In this document: piece by piece, positions 17,003 through 25,947 of the stretch
Position numbering within the stretch: the stretch's first letter is position 1
How the letters are laid out: each line of letters opens with the position of its first letter
Source: DASZBX01 sp035943635
GTDB taxonomy: Bacteria; Actinomycetota; Actinomycetes; Streptomycetales; Catenulisporaceae
DNA: 64,000 bases
Direction: 5' to 3'
Assembly (NCBI GenBank): GCA_035943635.1
Contig: DASZBX010000080.1
Location: 186,001-250,000 of the forward strand
Position numbers and translations under genes: made by a program
Notes under the pieces: generated by a model
Databases searched by the model: none
The model's input: the letters and a program-made list of their open reading frames with translations, nothing else
What the model was told of the DNA's origin: nothing

Positions 17003-17941
17003 TCAGAGGGTGAAGATCATATCCGTGTACCTGGCCACGGTATTGAAGCCGACCGCGTGGTTGACCGCCAGCATCCCGGTGTTCGTCGAGTCGTTGGACG
17101 TGCGCACGATCTGCACGTCCGGCCGTTCGTCGATCAGCCGGGCCAGCGCCTCGGCCTTGAGCCAGCGGGCCAGGCCCCTGCGTCGGTGGGCCGCGAGCAC
17201 CGACGTGCCGCTGATCTGAGCTCTCGAACCGCCCTTGATGCCGACGCCGAGTTCGGTCGAGCCGACCACCGTGCCATCCTGATCCAGGACGACCGTGACT
17301 CGCATCTGCTGGCCGCGGGCGATGATCCGGGCGATCTTGGCGCGCACCTGTGCTTCGGTGAGCGGGGTGTCGTCGATCTCCTCGCTGTGCGGCGCGTCGG
17401 TGATGGCGTTCACCGCCACCACCCAGGACGCGAACAACTCCAGCGGCGGCTCGTCCACCCAGGAGCGGACGCTGTATCCCGGCACCGGTTCCGGCCGGAC
17501 CACCGCGTCGGCCAGGTGCAGCGCCGAGACCAGTTCGCTGTTGCCCTCCCGCGCGCCCAGGCTCCGGGCGAACGCCATCCCGGCCGGGTCGGCCACGTGT
17601 CCGACCACCCAGGCGCAGCCGGCCGCCCGGGCCTGCTCCAGTACCGCCCCGGCCAGGCTCGTGCCGAGCCCGCGACGGCGCACTTCCGGGGCGACCACGA
17701 GCTCCATCGAGCCGTTTGCTTCGCCTGATCGACGGCTGAGCAGCGCGTATCCGCCGTCGAGCACCCACTCCCAGTCCGCCGTGCCCGGCGGGCGGTGGCG
17801 GCTCGTCGCGACCAGCTGGTCGACCGTGTAGTACGGGTCGTCCGGGGTAGCGGCCTGCTTGCACCGCTGGAGCAGCGCGTAGACCTCGCGCAGGTCGGCG
17901 TCGGTCGGCGCGGCGAGGTCGAGAAGCGAGGGAATCTGCAT
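17003..17941 (-). CDS. double-GNAT N-acetyltransferase
   Basis: This 312-aa protein has two tandem GNAT folds. The first (about residues 1-145) contains the acetyl-CoA pyrophosphate loop in ELVVAPEVRRRGLGTSLAG. The second (about 155-312) has ISGTSVLAAHRRRGLARWL and the strand-helix end SNDSTNTGMLAVNHAVGFN. Tandem GNAT proteins include mycothiol synthase, some aminoglycoside acetyltransferases and many uncharacterised actinobacterial enzymes. Since MshD motifs are not evident, I leave the substrate open. The gene converges on the amidohydrolase at 16951. It is divided from the small membrane protein gene at 18204 by a 260-base region without a clear gene. Confidence 0.85.
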   Translation of the reverse strand: MQIPSLLDLAAPTDADLREVYALLQRCKQAATPDDPYYTVDQLVATSRHRPPGTADWEWVLDGGYALLSRRSGEANGSMELVVAPEVRRRGLGTSLAGAVLEQARAAGCAWVVGHVADPAGMAFARSLGAREGNSELVSALHLADAVVRPEPVPGYSVRSWVDEPPLELFASWVVAVNAITDAPHSEEIDDTPLTEAQVRAKIARIIARGQQMRVTVVLDQDGTVVGSTELGVGIKGGSRAQISGTSVLAAHRRRGLARWLKAEALARLIDERPDVQIVRTSNDSTNTGMLAVNHAVGFNTVARYTDMIFTL

Positions 17942-18110
17942 AGTGACTTTGTCTGACCCGCCCAGTTTCCCGCCGCAACAGGTTTGTCACGCATCGTGCA
18001 CCAGACAGTCGGAGACCGTTTCGCCCAATGAGTGATATCGAGAAAAAGCAAGGAAACGCCACCCATTTCACCCTGGCGGGTGACACTGGATGACGGGGAA
18101 GAGTCTTAGC

Positions 18111-18167
18111 ATGAGAACCGAGAACGCAAGCCCGCCCCTTCGGCAAGGACCTGGCCACAACCCGTAG
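18111..18167 (+). CDS. possible 18-aa leader peptide
   Basis: A short frame encodes MRTENASPPLRQGPGHNP. GGGGAAGAG lies 8 to 10 bases before its ATG, a stronger ribosome binding site than most nearby genes show. It ends 37 bases before the GTG of the small membrane protein. It may be a translated upstream frame controlling that gene, or a chance frame. There is no repeated regulatory codon, such as the runs seen in attenuators. Confidence 0.25.
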   Translation: MRTENASPPLRQGPGHNP

Positions 18168-18203
18168 TCCTCATGAGTGAGCACGTGATAGGGGGTGTCT
18201 GCT

Positions 18204-18359
18204 GTGGAACTCGCTCTGGAGATTGCCGGGGCCTGGCTGGTCGCCATCGTCATTGTGTGTTTCGTCGTCTATCGCGCCGGCCGCCGCCTGAATCCGCACA
18301 TCCCGATGCCCGAGCCGGACGAAGAGGAGGGCCCGGAGAATCGCGATCACCCGGATTGA
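18204..18359 (+). CDS. small single-span membrane protein, 51 aa
   Basis: This short gene starts at GTG after ATAGGGGG. It encodes a protein with one hydrophobic helix (LALEIAGAWLVAIVIVCFVV), then a basic stop-transfer segment (YRAGRRLNPHIP) and a strongly acidic tail (EPDEEEGPENRDHPD). The layout predicts an inner-membrane protein with a cytoplasmic acidic tail. A GTG three codons upstream is an alternative start. It converges on the multispanning membrane protein gene that ends at 18365. I do not recognise a family. It is too short for most gene finders but has clear coding character. Confidence 0.6.
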   Translation: MELALEIAGAWLVAIVIVCFVVYRAGRRLNPHIPMPEPDEEEGPENRDHPD

Positions 18360-18364
18360 CGAAA

Positions 18365-19657
18365 TCAGTTCCCGGACGCCACGGATGCCCGCCCCGGCCA
18401 CCGCCGGTCGATCAGGGCGCAGGCAGCGGTCAACGTGAGCACCCCGGCCCCGAACGCCCGCGGCAGGGCCGCCTCATAGTACGCATAAGGCTCGGCGACC
18501 ACGGCGACATACGCCGCCACCAGACCGGCGACCAGAGCCGCACCCAACCACATTACGAGCACTGCCTTACGTAACGGCAGTCCGTCCCGGCCGACCACCG
18601 GCACCGCCAACCCGCCGCGCAGTGCCCCCGCACCTGCGACGATACCGAGCACGACCACGGCGGCGCCGGCCAGATCCTCGCTGCCGAAGCCGACCGAATA
18701 GCGCACCGCCAGCGCCGGCACGACGAACAACACCAACATCCAGCGCACGGAACTCGCGAGCGTCGCATACGCAGCACCCTGACTCCTCGCCTTCGCGTGC
18801 GGAACTCGTACCGCAACCCATCGCAGCAACACCAGTGCACCCAGCGCGAGCACGGCATGTGGCAGCGACGGACCCAACAGCCCCAAGTTGTAGAGCAGCG
18901 CCGTGTTGTAGACCACGAGCACGAGATATCCCAGCACACAGACACTCACGGCGAAGATCACCAAGCCCGGCAAGGATGCCGGATTGCCGCGCCCACGCCC
19001 CTCAAGCCCGGCTTCACCGCCTGGCCGGCCAGCGATCCAGTGGATCAGCACCGGAGTCACCACCGCGGAACCGCAGCGTATGACAATGTCCTGAACAGTG
19101 TCGGGATTGCGCAGTCCCCACTCGATCGCGCAGAACACGACCGTGTAAGCCGCCGACGCGAACCAGATCATCGGCGACCGCGCCACCCGCCGATACAGCC
19201 CCGAATCAAGCCATCGCAACACACTCAAGTACCCGAACAGCACGAATGGCAACTCCAGCGAGGCCTGCACCCGCAACGTCGTGACGGAGAACAACCCGGG
19301 CATGGGCAGATTCCGCGCCAGCCACTGGACCACGGCGTTGTCCCGCGCGAGTGCGAACCACCCGCTCGGCAGGTACTGCGCGATGAACGCCGGACTCCCG
19401 TCGTGCACGCGCACCACGTACGCGTTGAAGAAGAACTGGTTCACGAAGACCAGCGCGACCACGACACCCATCGCCGCCTCCGGCCCCAGCCGATGACGCC
19501 GCCCGACACCACCCGCAGCCGACGCGACCTCGGCTTCGAACTCGGCTTTGACCTCGGCTTCGCCATCCCGTCGACCCAGCAGACGCGGCCCGATCACCAG
19601 CGCTGCGACGGTCGAGAGAACGACAGTGCCGTCCACACATATGGATACCCCGGACAT
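18365..19657 (-). CDS. polytopic membrane protein of unknown function, 430 aa
   Basis: This protein has about 10 hydrophobic segments spread over its full length. A charged loop occurs near residues 28-60 (GRRDGEAEVKAEFEAEVAS-like), and another cytosolic loop near 215-230. One external-looking loop reads PSGWFALARDNAVVQWLARN. I see no transporter or enzyme signature that I recognise, although the general arrangement recalls actinobacterial DUF-type or glycosyltransferase-related membrane proteins. Base composition is slightly less GC-rich than the neighbours. It lies upstream of and convergent with the 51-aa membrane protein, and 104 bases downstream of the flippase-like gene on the same strand. 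Confidence 0.7.
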   Translation of the reverse strand: MSGVSICVDGTVVLSTVAALVIGPRLLGRRDGEAEVKAEFEAEVASAAGGVGRRHRLGPEAAMGVVVALVFVNQFFFNAYVVRVHDGSPAFIAQYLPSGWFALARDNAVVQWLARNLPMPGLFSVTTLRVQASLELPFVLFGYLSVLRWLDSGLYRRVARSPMIWFASAAYTVVFCAIEWGLRNPDTVQDIVIRCGSAVVTPVLIHWIAGRPGGEAGLEGRGRGNPASLPGLVIFAVSVCVLGYLVLVVYNTALLYNLGLLGPSLPHAVLALGALVLLRWVAVRVPHAKARSQGAAYATLASSVRWMLVLFVVPALAVRYSVGFGSEDLAGAAVVVLGIVAGAGALRGGLAVPVVGRDGLPLRKAVLVMWLGAALVAGLVAAYVAVVAEPYAYYEAALPRAFGAGVLTLTAACALIDRRWPGRASVASGN

Positions 19658-19761
19658 GTTCGGAGCCTACGACTGCGGCTCCCGACCTGTCTCCCGTGAT
19701 GCGATCGAACCCGTTGACTACGGCCTTCCCGTGACCGACCTGTTGCCCGTTCGGCAAATCC

Positions 19762-22182
19762 CTACAGCATCCCCTTCCGCTGGAGGTGCACGAGCGCCGC
19801 CCACCCTGGCAATACTCTCAAATAACAGGTGATCAGCCGGAACAGCAGCACCGCGGCCGGGGCCACACTCGCGTCGACGCCGCTCAACTCCAGCGCGCCG
19901 ATCAGCGCCACCTCCACTCCGCCGATCCCGCCGGGCGTCGGCACCAGGTTCCCGGCCGCCTGCGCGGTCAGGAACACGACCACCGCGCCCGCATAACTGA
20001 ACGACGCGATACTGCCGACGGCCTCGTGGTTGTGCGAGAACTCCGCACTCAACCCGTGCACCGAAGCCCACAGACACAGCGCGTAGAGCAGCGACAACGA
20101 GATCGTCGCGCCCAAACCGGTGATCATCTTGCGCGGGTTCTGCGCGACGTCCAACAGCCGCGGCAACGTCCCGGCGAAGAACGGCCGCAGCCGGGCCACC
20201 GCGAACCGGCGCAGCCCGGGGATCGCCAGAACCACGTTGCAGGCGATCGCCAACGCCAGCAGGATCAAAATGATCACGGTACTCGGCGCGTGCGTATGGC
20301 CCCCGGCCGAACTGCCGACCAGGAAGCCGAACACCGCGATCAGGATGATGTGCAGCACGAACCCGACCGCCTGGGACGCGCTCACCGCGGCGATCGCCGG
20401 ACCAGACCCTATCCCCTGCCGTTGCAGGAACCGCGTGTTCAGCGCCACCCCGCCGACCGCCGAGGGCGCGACCAGGGTGACGAAGCTGCCCGCCACCTGG
20501 GTCTCCAGCGTGCTGCCGAACGGCAGCTTCTCCGGCACGTAGCTGGTCAGCACCAGCCCGGCCGCCAGGTACGTGCCGACCGAGGCGGCCACCGCCAGCA
20601 GCAGCCACAGCGGCGAGGACCCGGCCAGCACCGCGACCGGATTGACCCGCTCGTGCGAGAGGATGTACAGCACCAGGTACACGGCCAGGCCGCCCGCGCC
20701 GACGCTCATCAGGGTCCGCGGACGCAGCCGCTCCAGCTTGGCCGGCTCGGTCCGGGCCACCTGCGGGTGCAGCGCCAGCACCTGCTCGCGCAGCTCCGCC
20801 AGCAGGCCCTTGGAGTGGCGCAGGGCCAGCCGGGTCGGCCGGGCCAGCGCCACCTGTTGCAGCAGCGGCAGGGCCGCGCCGAGCACGTCCGGGCCGAGCA
20901 CCGCCGCCCCGGCCTGCACCGTGCGCCGGGCGCCGAACCGCAGGGCCAGCACCGCGAGCAGTTCGGCCGTGTCCAGCCGCAGCTGCAACTGGCTGGCCGC
21001 GATCGCGCCGTTGCGCAGGTTGCGCAGCCAGACCCGGCCCACGTCGTCGACCACGAACGAGTCCCCGGTCAGCTGCCGGTGCGCGATCTGGCTGCGGCAC
21101 AGCTGCCGGTGCGTCGTCCAGAGCTCGGTCAGCAGCTCGTCGGTCAGTTCGTCCTGCCCCACCTCGTCCAGCGAACGGCCCACCACCAGCTCGTACGCCA
21201 TCATCGCGGTGTCGCCGCTGAGCTCGTGCACCGCGACCAGGCGCGGCGTGCGGATCTCGGCGTCGCGCAGGGCGTAGGTGATCAGGGCCTCCTGGTTCAC
21301 CGTGCGCTGGAGCGAGAGCTGGATGGCGCTCTCCACCGGCGTGCGCAGCCTGATCCGGCGGTACACGTGGGTGAGCAGGCCGACCGTCTGCAGGTCGCGG
21401 TCCAGCAGGTGCACGGCCAGCCGGCGCCCGTCCCCGGTGCGCACCTCGTACCGCCGGGCCCCCTCGCTCTGGCCCAGCCAGCGGCAGGCCACCGGGACCA
21501 GGCCCGCGTCGGCCAGCGCGGCCGCGATCGCCGGGCCGGTCGGCCGGTCGTTGAGCACCCCGCGGGCGAAGCGGTAGCCGTTGGCCACGGCCCGGCCGAA
21601 CACGAAGGTCACCATCAGCCCGGTCAGCGCGGCCCGGCCGCCGACCTGGTCGGCCGCCGCGTAGCAGAAGATGCCGCCCCAGGTGATCGCCTGCAGGGTG
21701 GAGCGGTCACCGAAGCCGATGGTGCTGATGAATGCGATCACCGTGGCGATGAACAGGGGCAGCGCAGTGGTGTGCTCGTTCGGCAGCGGCCGGGTGATGA
21801 TCTGGGCCAGCCAGTGCGGCGCGGCCGTGGACGAGATCCAGCGGTCGATCCCGTACGCGCCGAGGCAGGCCAGGGTCGCGGCCAGCACCGCGTCGGCCAG
21901 CGCCCGGCCTTCGCGCCGGATGATCCGGTGCGCCACCAGCCAGGCCGGGATGAGCGCGGCGACGCACGCGGCCAGGAACGAGGTGGTGGTGGTGAAGATG
22001 GCCGGGGAGAGCGGGCCGCGGGCGGCCAGGTAGCGTTCGAAGTCGTTGGTGGTGTTGCGGCCGAAGTCGGCCAGGGCCACGATCAGCACGATCAGGGCCA
22101 GGCCGAGCAGGGCGCGGACGAGGTCGGAGCGGCGGCGGATCCGGTGCGGGGCGGGCGGTTCGTCCACCGCGATGGTGGTCAT
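19762..22182 (-). CDS. lysylphosphatidylglycerol synthase TM / flippase-like protein fused to a degenerate kinase-like domain
   Basis: This 806-aa membrane protein has three parts. Residues about 20-210 hold several membrane helices. Residues about 225-430 form a soluble domain with protein-kinase/APH-like order, including a HRQLTGDSF block in place of HRDLxxxN and WLRNLRN where DFG is expected (residues about 364-391). Residues about 480-800 form the UPF0104/LPG-synthase TM flippase-like domain with GGVALNTRFL and PTPGGIGGVE. Such fusions occur in actinobacteria and probably move or sense a lipid or lipid-linked precursor. The catalytic Asp and metal-binding Asp of a kinase are absent, so phosphotransfer is unlikely. 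The ATG at 22182 is chosen, but the frame is open further upstream and the ribosome binding site is weak. Confidence 0.78.
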   Translation of the reverse strand: MTTIAVDEPPAPHRIRRRSDLVRALLGLALIVLIVALADFGRNTTNDFERYLAARGPLSPAIFTTTTSFLAACVAALIPAWLVAHRIIRREGRALADAVLAATLACLGAYGIDRWISSTAAPHWLAQIITRPLPNEHTTALPLFIATVIAFISTIGFGDRSTLQAITWGGIFCYAAADQVGGRAALTGLMVTFVFGRAVANGYRFARGVLNDRPTGPAIAAALADAGLVPVACRWLGQSEGARRYEVRTGDGRRLAVHLLDRDLQTVGLLTHVYRRIRLRTPVESAIQLSLQRTVNQEALITYALRDAEIRTPRLVAVHELSGDTAMMAYELVVGRSLDEVGQDELTDELLTELWTTHRQLCRSQIAHRQLTGDSFVVDDVGRVWLRNLRNGAIAASQLQLRLDTAELLAVLALRFGARRTVQAGAAVLGPDVLGAALPLLQQVALARPTRLALRHSKGLLAELREQVLALHPQVARTEPAKLERLRPRTLMSVGAGGLAVYLVLYILSHERVNPVAVLAGSSPLWLLLAVAASVGTYLAAGLVLTSYVPEKLPFGSTLETQVAGSFVTLVAPSAVGGVALNTRFLQRQGIGSGPAIAAVSASQAVGFVLHIILIAVFGFLVGSSAGGHTHAPSTVIILILLALAIACNVVLAIPGLRRFAVARLRPFFAGTLPRLLDVAQNPRKMITGLGATISLSLLYALCLWASVHGLSAEFSHNHEAVGSIASFSYAGAVVVFLTAQAAGNLVPTPGGIGGVEVALIGALELSGVDASVAPAAVLLFRLITCYLRVLPGWAALVHLQRKGML

Positions 22183-22418
22183 GGCGGTCCCGGTTCCGTA
22201 CGGCCGGGCCGCGGCGCGGGCGGGTCGCGGGATACTCGGCGCGGAGATCATAGCGACATTGTGACCGCGGACCTGCCAGCCGAGCATCCACCCCCAGATT
22301 GAGTTCACACGGCATCGTGTCATACCACGGGATTTCCGGGCCATGGGGTTAACACCCCTATCGCCACACGTGCAGGGGGCCCGGCGCACAGGTGCGTCAG
22401 GCCCCGGAGACGTGCCGC

Positions 22419-22440
22419 GCCGCGCCGCCCAAGGCGCGGC
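22419..22440 (-). terminator. GC-rich hairpin after the quinone oxidoreductase gene
   Basis: A perfect 8-bp stem GCCGCGCC/GGCGCGGC with a 6-base loop lies 12 bases beyond the stop of the leftward oxidoreductase gene. There is no T-tract, as is common for actinobacterial terminators, so the function is likely but not certain. Confidence 0.5.
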
Positions 22441-22451
22441 GGTTCACCCGC

Positions 22452-23429
22452 TCAGGCGACCAGCAGCACCTTCCCGGTGTGCCCGGACTCCTCCACCAGC
22501 CGGTGCGCGTCGGCCGCGTCGGCCAGCGGGAAGCGCCGGTCCGCGAGCACGGTGAGCGTGCCGGACTTGATCAGCGGCCAGACGTGCTCGTGCACGGCCG
22601 CCACGATCGCGCTCTTCTCCGACAGCGGCCGGGCCCGCAGGCCGGTGGAGAGCACCGCGGCCCGCTTGTGCATCAGCAGGCCGAGGTCCAGTTCACCCTT
22701 GCGCCCGCCCTGCAGCCCGATCACGATCAGCCGCCCGTTGGTCGCGAGCGACTCGACGTTGCGGCCGAGGTACTGCGCGCCCATGTTGTCCAGGATCACG
22801 TCGGCGCCGTGACCGTCGGTCAGCTCGCGCACCCGCGCGACGAAGTCCTCGTCCTTGTAGTTGATCGCCTTGTCCGCGCCGAGCTGCTCGGCCAGCTTCG
22901 CCTTCTCGGCCGTGCCGACCGTGGTCAGCACCCGCGCGCCCACCGCCTTGCCCAGCTGGATCGCGGTGGTGCCCACGCCGCCGGCCCCGCCGTGCACGAG
23001 CAGGGTGTCGGACGGCTGGAGGTTGGCGCCCATGAAGACGTTGGACCAGACCGTGCACACGGTCTCCATCACCCCGGCCGCGGTCACCAGGTCCACCCCC
23101 TCGGGCGCGGGCAGCACCTGCCCGGCCGGGACCGCGACGAACTGGGCGTAGCCGCCGCCGGCCAGCAGCGCGCAGACCTCGTCGCCGACGGACCAGCCGC
23201 TCAGCCCGGCGCCGAGCGCGGCGATCCGGCCGGAGCACTCCAGGCCGAGCAGGTCGCTGGCCCCGGGCGGCGGCGGGTACATGCCCCGGCGCTGCATCAG
23301 GTCGGCCCGGTTCACGGCCGTCGCGGCCACCTCGATCAGCAGTTCGCCGGGTGCGGGCACCGGCCGCTCGACCTCGGCCCAGGTCAGTACTTCGGGTCCG
23401 CCGGGCTCACGACACACAATCGCTCTCAT
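22452..23429 (-). CDS. NAD(P)H:quinone oxidoreductase, zinc-free MDR family
   Basis: This 325-aa medium-chain dehydrogenase/reductase is of the PIG3/QOR type. A GroES-like domain (residues 1-120, with AVNRADLMQRRG and PPGASDLLGLE) is followed by a Rossmann domain. Its dinucleotide motif is HGGAGGVGTTAIQL, and DVILDNMGAQYL and IGLQGG follow. The zinc-binding cysteines of alcohol dehydrogenases are absent. It should reduce quinones or enones with NADPH in the cytosol. The ATG at 23429 is preferred over a GTG three codons upstream because MRAIV matches the family start. It is monocistronic, with a hairpin downstream. Confidence 0.9.
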   Translation of the reverse strand: MRAIVCREPGGPEVLTWAEVERPVPAPGELLIEVAATAVNRADLMQRRGMYPPPPGASDLLGLECSGRIAALGAGLSGWSVGDEVCALLAGGGYAQFVAVPAGQVLPAPEGVDLVTAAGVMETVCTVWSNVFMGANLQPSDTLLVHGGAGGVGTTAIQLGKAVGARVLTTVGTAEKAKLAEQLGADKAINYKDEDFVARVRELTDGHGADVILDNMGAQYLGRNVESLATNGRLIVIGLQGGRKGELDLGLLMHKRAAVLSTGLRARPLSEKSAIVAAVHEHVWPLIKSGTLTVLADRRFPLADAADAHRLVEESGHTGKVLLVA

Positions 23430-23545
23430 ACCGTCCACAGTAACCCCGGCCGCGGGCCGCCAACCCGCCCCCGGCGGTGGCGCGTGCAGCGCGCGGCGCC
23501 GGCGCGCGGGCCCCGGTCGTTCCTGAGGCCTACCCCGATCAGACC

Positions 23546-24061
23546 TCAGTCGTGCTCGCCCGGCGGGCGGCGCAGCTGCTTTATCCCCGAGCGGCGCACC
23601 TTGTCCTCGATCCGGTGCGCCACCGCGCCCCGGGACGGCCGGGTCGGCCGGCGGGTGCGCGGCGGCGCGGCCAGTGCGGCGGCCAGGATCGCGGTCAGCC
23701 GCTCGCGCGCGGCCTCCCGGTTGCGCAGCTGGGAACGGTACTCGGAGGCGGCCACCGTGACCACCTGCCCGTCCGGGCCGCCGGTGAACCGGCCGGCCAG
23801 CCGGGCGGTCATCCGTTCGCGCTGCTCGTCGGTGAGCGCGCTGGACCCGGCCAGGTCCCAGGACAGCTCCACCCGGCTGTCCATCGTGTTGACCGACTGG
23901 CCGCCCGGGCCGGAGGAGCGGGAGAAGCGCCAGGCGAGCTCGTAGCCCGGGATGACCAGGATCCGGCCGGGCCGGCCGGACCCGCCCGCGGGCACCAGCA
24001 GCGGGCCGGAGACCTGCCCCGGGCGGGGCGGCGGCGGACTGCCGGGTTCCTGAGCGCTCAT
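23546..24061 (-). CDS. arfB: alternative ribosome-rescue factor ArfB (YaeJ)
   Basis: This 171-aa release-factor-like peptidyl-tRNA hydrolase carries the catalytic GGQ loop in RSSGPGGQSVNTMDSRVEL. A basic C-terminal tail (from about residue 130, RTRRPTRPSRG to IKQLRRPPGEHD) should enter the empty mRNA channel of stalled ribosomes. An N-terminal Pro/Gly-rich extension of about 35 residues precedes the domain. The length is slightly above the roughly 140 aa usual for ArfB. The start is the ATG at 24061; upstream frame sequence is not conserved in character. It is divergent from the ABC exporter genes, with two inverted repeats between them. Confidence 0.9.
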   Translation of the reverse strand: MSAQEPGSPPPPRPGQVSGPLLVPAGGSGRPGRILVIPGYELAWRFSRSSGPGGQSVNTMDSRVELSWDLAGSSALTDEQRERMTARLAGRFTGGPDGQVVTVAASEYRSQLRNREAARERLTAILAAALAAPPRTRRPTRPSRGAVAHRIEDKVRRSGIKQLRRPPGEHD

Positions 24062-24099
24062 ACCCCTATTCTGGCAGCCGGGGGCAAGGAGATTAGCCC

Positions 24100-24138
24100 T
24101 TCCGGGTGCCGGAAAGGATCCGAGACAGGGTAGTCTCG
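24100..24138. promoter_or_regulatory. paired inverted repeats in the arfB/ABC-exporter divergent promoter
   Basis: Two perfect 6-bp inverted repeats follow one another. TTCCGG-GTG-CCGGAA spans 24100-24114, and CGAGAC-N6-GTCTCG spans 24121-24138. They lie between the divergent ArfB gene and the ABC exporter operon. They could be operators or an RNA hairpin in the leader. No regulator gene adjoins them. Confidence 0.45.
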
Positions 24139-24210
24139 AAAATACCGTGCGCGGCGATGTCGCTGTCGGTAGGGTACTTCCGATCACCTGACGAGTGCGA
24201 AAGGCTTCGC

Positions 24211-25947
24211 ATGCTGTTCCGATTGGTACGGGCGCAACTGCGCCCCTACAGAAGACCACTGATCTACCTGGTCGTGTTCCAGCTCCTGGCGACCATCGCG
24301 ACACTCTACCTGCCCACCCTGTTCGCCGACATCATCGACAACGGTGTGCTGACGGGCGACAACCACTACATCCTGGTCACCGGCGGCATCATGATCGCGG
24401 TGACCCTGGGCAACGTACTGTGCTCGATCGGCGCCGTCTTCTTCGGGGCCCGCACCGCGATGGCCGTCGGCCGGGACCTGCGCAGCAAGATCTTCGACCG
24501 GGTCCAGTCCTTCTCCGCCCGCGAGGTCGGCCAGTTCGGCGCCCCCTCGCTGATCACCCGCAGCACGAACGACGTGCAGCAGGTGCAGACCCTGGTCCTG
24601 ATGACGTTCACCCTCGTGGTGATGGCGCCGATCATGTGCGTCGGCGGCATCATCCTGGCGCTGAACCAGAACGTCCCGCTGACCGGCCTGCTCGTGGTCA
24701 TCGTCCCGGTCCTCGGCACGATCGTCACCTTCCTGGTCCGCCGGCTGCGCCCCACCTTCCGCGGCATGCAGGTCCGGATCGACGGGGTCAACCGGATCCT
24801 GCGCGAGCAGATCGGCGGCATCCGGGTCATCCGCGCGTTCGTCAAGGACACCCACGAGCAGCAGCGGTTCAAGGACGCCAACGACGGCCTGATGGGCGTG
24901 TCGCTGCGCGCCGGGCGCCTGCTGGCGCTGATGTTCCCGCTGGTGATGCTGGTGGTGAACGTCTCCAGCGTCGCGGTGTTCTGGTTCGGCGGCCACCTGA
25001 TCGCGAACGGCTCGATGCAGATCGGCGCGCTGACCGCGTTCCTGACCTACCTGATGCAGATCCTGATGTCGGTCATGATGGCCACCTTCATGTTCATGAT
25101 GCTGCCGCGCGCGGAGGTCTGCGCCGAGCGGATCCAGGAGGTGCTCACCACCGACTCCAGCGTGGTGCCGCCGGCCGAGCCGGTCACCGAACTGCTGCGG
25201 CACGGGTACCTGGAGCTGCGCGACGCCGAGTTCCACTACCCGGGCGCCGAGACCAGCGTGCTGCAGGAGATCAGCCTGACCGCCGCGCCGGGCCAGATCA
25301 CCGCGATCATCGGCAGCACCGGCGCCGGCAAGACCACCCTGCTGGGCCTGATCCCGCGGCTGTTCGACCCGACCTCCGGCAGCGTGCTGGTCGACGGGAT
25401 CGACGTGCGCAGGATCGAGCCGGCCCTGCTGACCCGGACCGTGAGCATCGTGCCGCAGAAGCCGTACCTGTTCACCGGCACGGTCGCCACCAACCTGCGC
25501 TACGGCAACCCGGACGCCACCGACGCGGACCTGTGGCACGCGCTCGAGGTCGCCCAGGCCCGGGACTTCGTCGCGGCCATGGCCGAGGGCCTGGACGCGC
25601 CGATCGCCCAGGGCGGCACGAACGTGTCCGGCGGCCAGCGCCAGCGCCTGGCGATCGCCCGGGCCCTGGTCGCCAAGCCGGAGATCTACCTGTTCGACGA
25701 CTCCTTCTCCGCCCTGGACTACGCCACCGACGCCCGGCTGCGCGCGGCCCTGGCCCGGGAGACCGCGGCCGCGACCGTGGTGATCGTGGCCCAGCGGGTG
25801 AGCACCATCCGGGAGGCCGACCAGATCATCGTGCTCGAAGCCGGCCGGGTGGTCGGCACCGGCACCCACCACTCCCTGATGGACGAGAACCCCACCTACC
25901 GGGAGATCGTCCTGTCCCAGCTGACCGCACAGGAGGCCGCGGCATGA
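24211..25947 (+). CDS. ABC exporter half-transporter with degenerate ATP site
   Basis: This 578-aa type I ABC exporter has six membrane helices (residues about 10-310) and a nucleotide-binding domain (about 335-575). The Walker A is GSTGAGKT at 368-375 and the signature is VSGGQRQR. The Walker B ends in Asp496-Asp497, with Asp where the catalytic Glu should be, and the switch His is replaced by Gln528 (VAQRVST). These changes mark the degenerate partner of heterodimeric exporters such as TM287/288 or BmrCD. GCGAAAGG lies 7 bases before the ATG. Its stop overlaps the partner's start (ATGA). The substrate is probably a drug or lipid and is unknown. Confidence 0.92.
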   Translation: MLFRLVRAQLRPYRRPLIYLVVFQLLATIATLYLPTLFADIIDNGVLTGDNHYILVTGGIMIAVTLGNVLCSIGAVFFGARTAMAVGRDLRSKIFDRVQSFSAREVGQFGAPSLITRSTNDVQQVQTLVLMTFTLVVMAPIMCVGGIILALNQNVPLTGLLVVIVPVLGTIVTFLVRRLRPTFRGMQVRIDGVNRILREQIGGIRVIRAFVKDTHEQQRFKDANDGLMGVSLRAGRLLALMFPLVMLVVNVSSVAVFWFGGHLIANGSMQIGALTAFLTYLMQILMSVMMATFMFMMLPRAEVCAERIQEVLTTDSSVVPPAEPVTELLRHGYLELRDAEFHYPGAETSVLQEISLTAAPGQITAIIGSTGAGKTTLLGLIPRLFDPTSGSVLVDGIDVRRIEPALLTRTVSIVPQKPYLFTGTVATNLRYGNPDATDADLWHALEVAQARDFVAAMAEGLDAPIAQGGTNVSGGQRQRLAIARALVAKPEIYLFDDSFSALDYATDARLRAALARETAAATVVIVAQRVSTIREADQIIVLEAGRVVGTGTHHSLMDENPTYREIVLSQLTAQEAAA

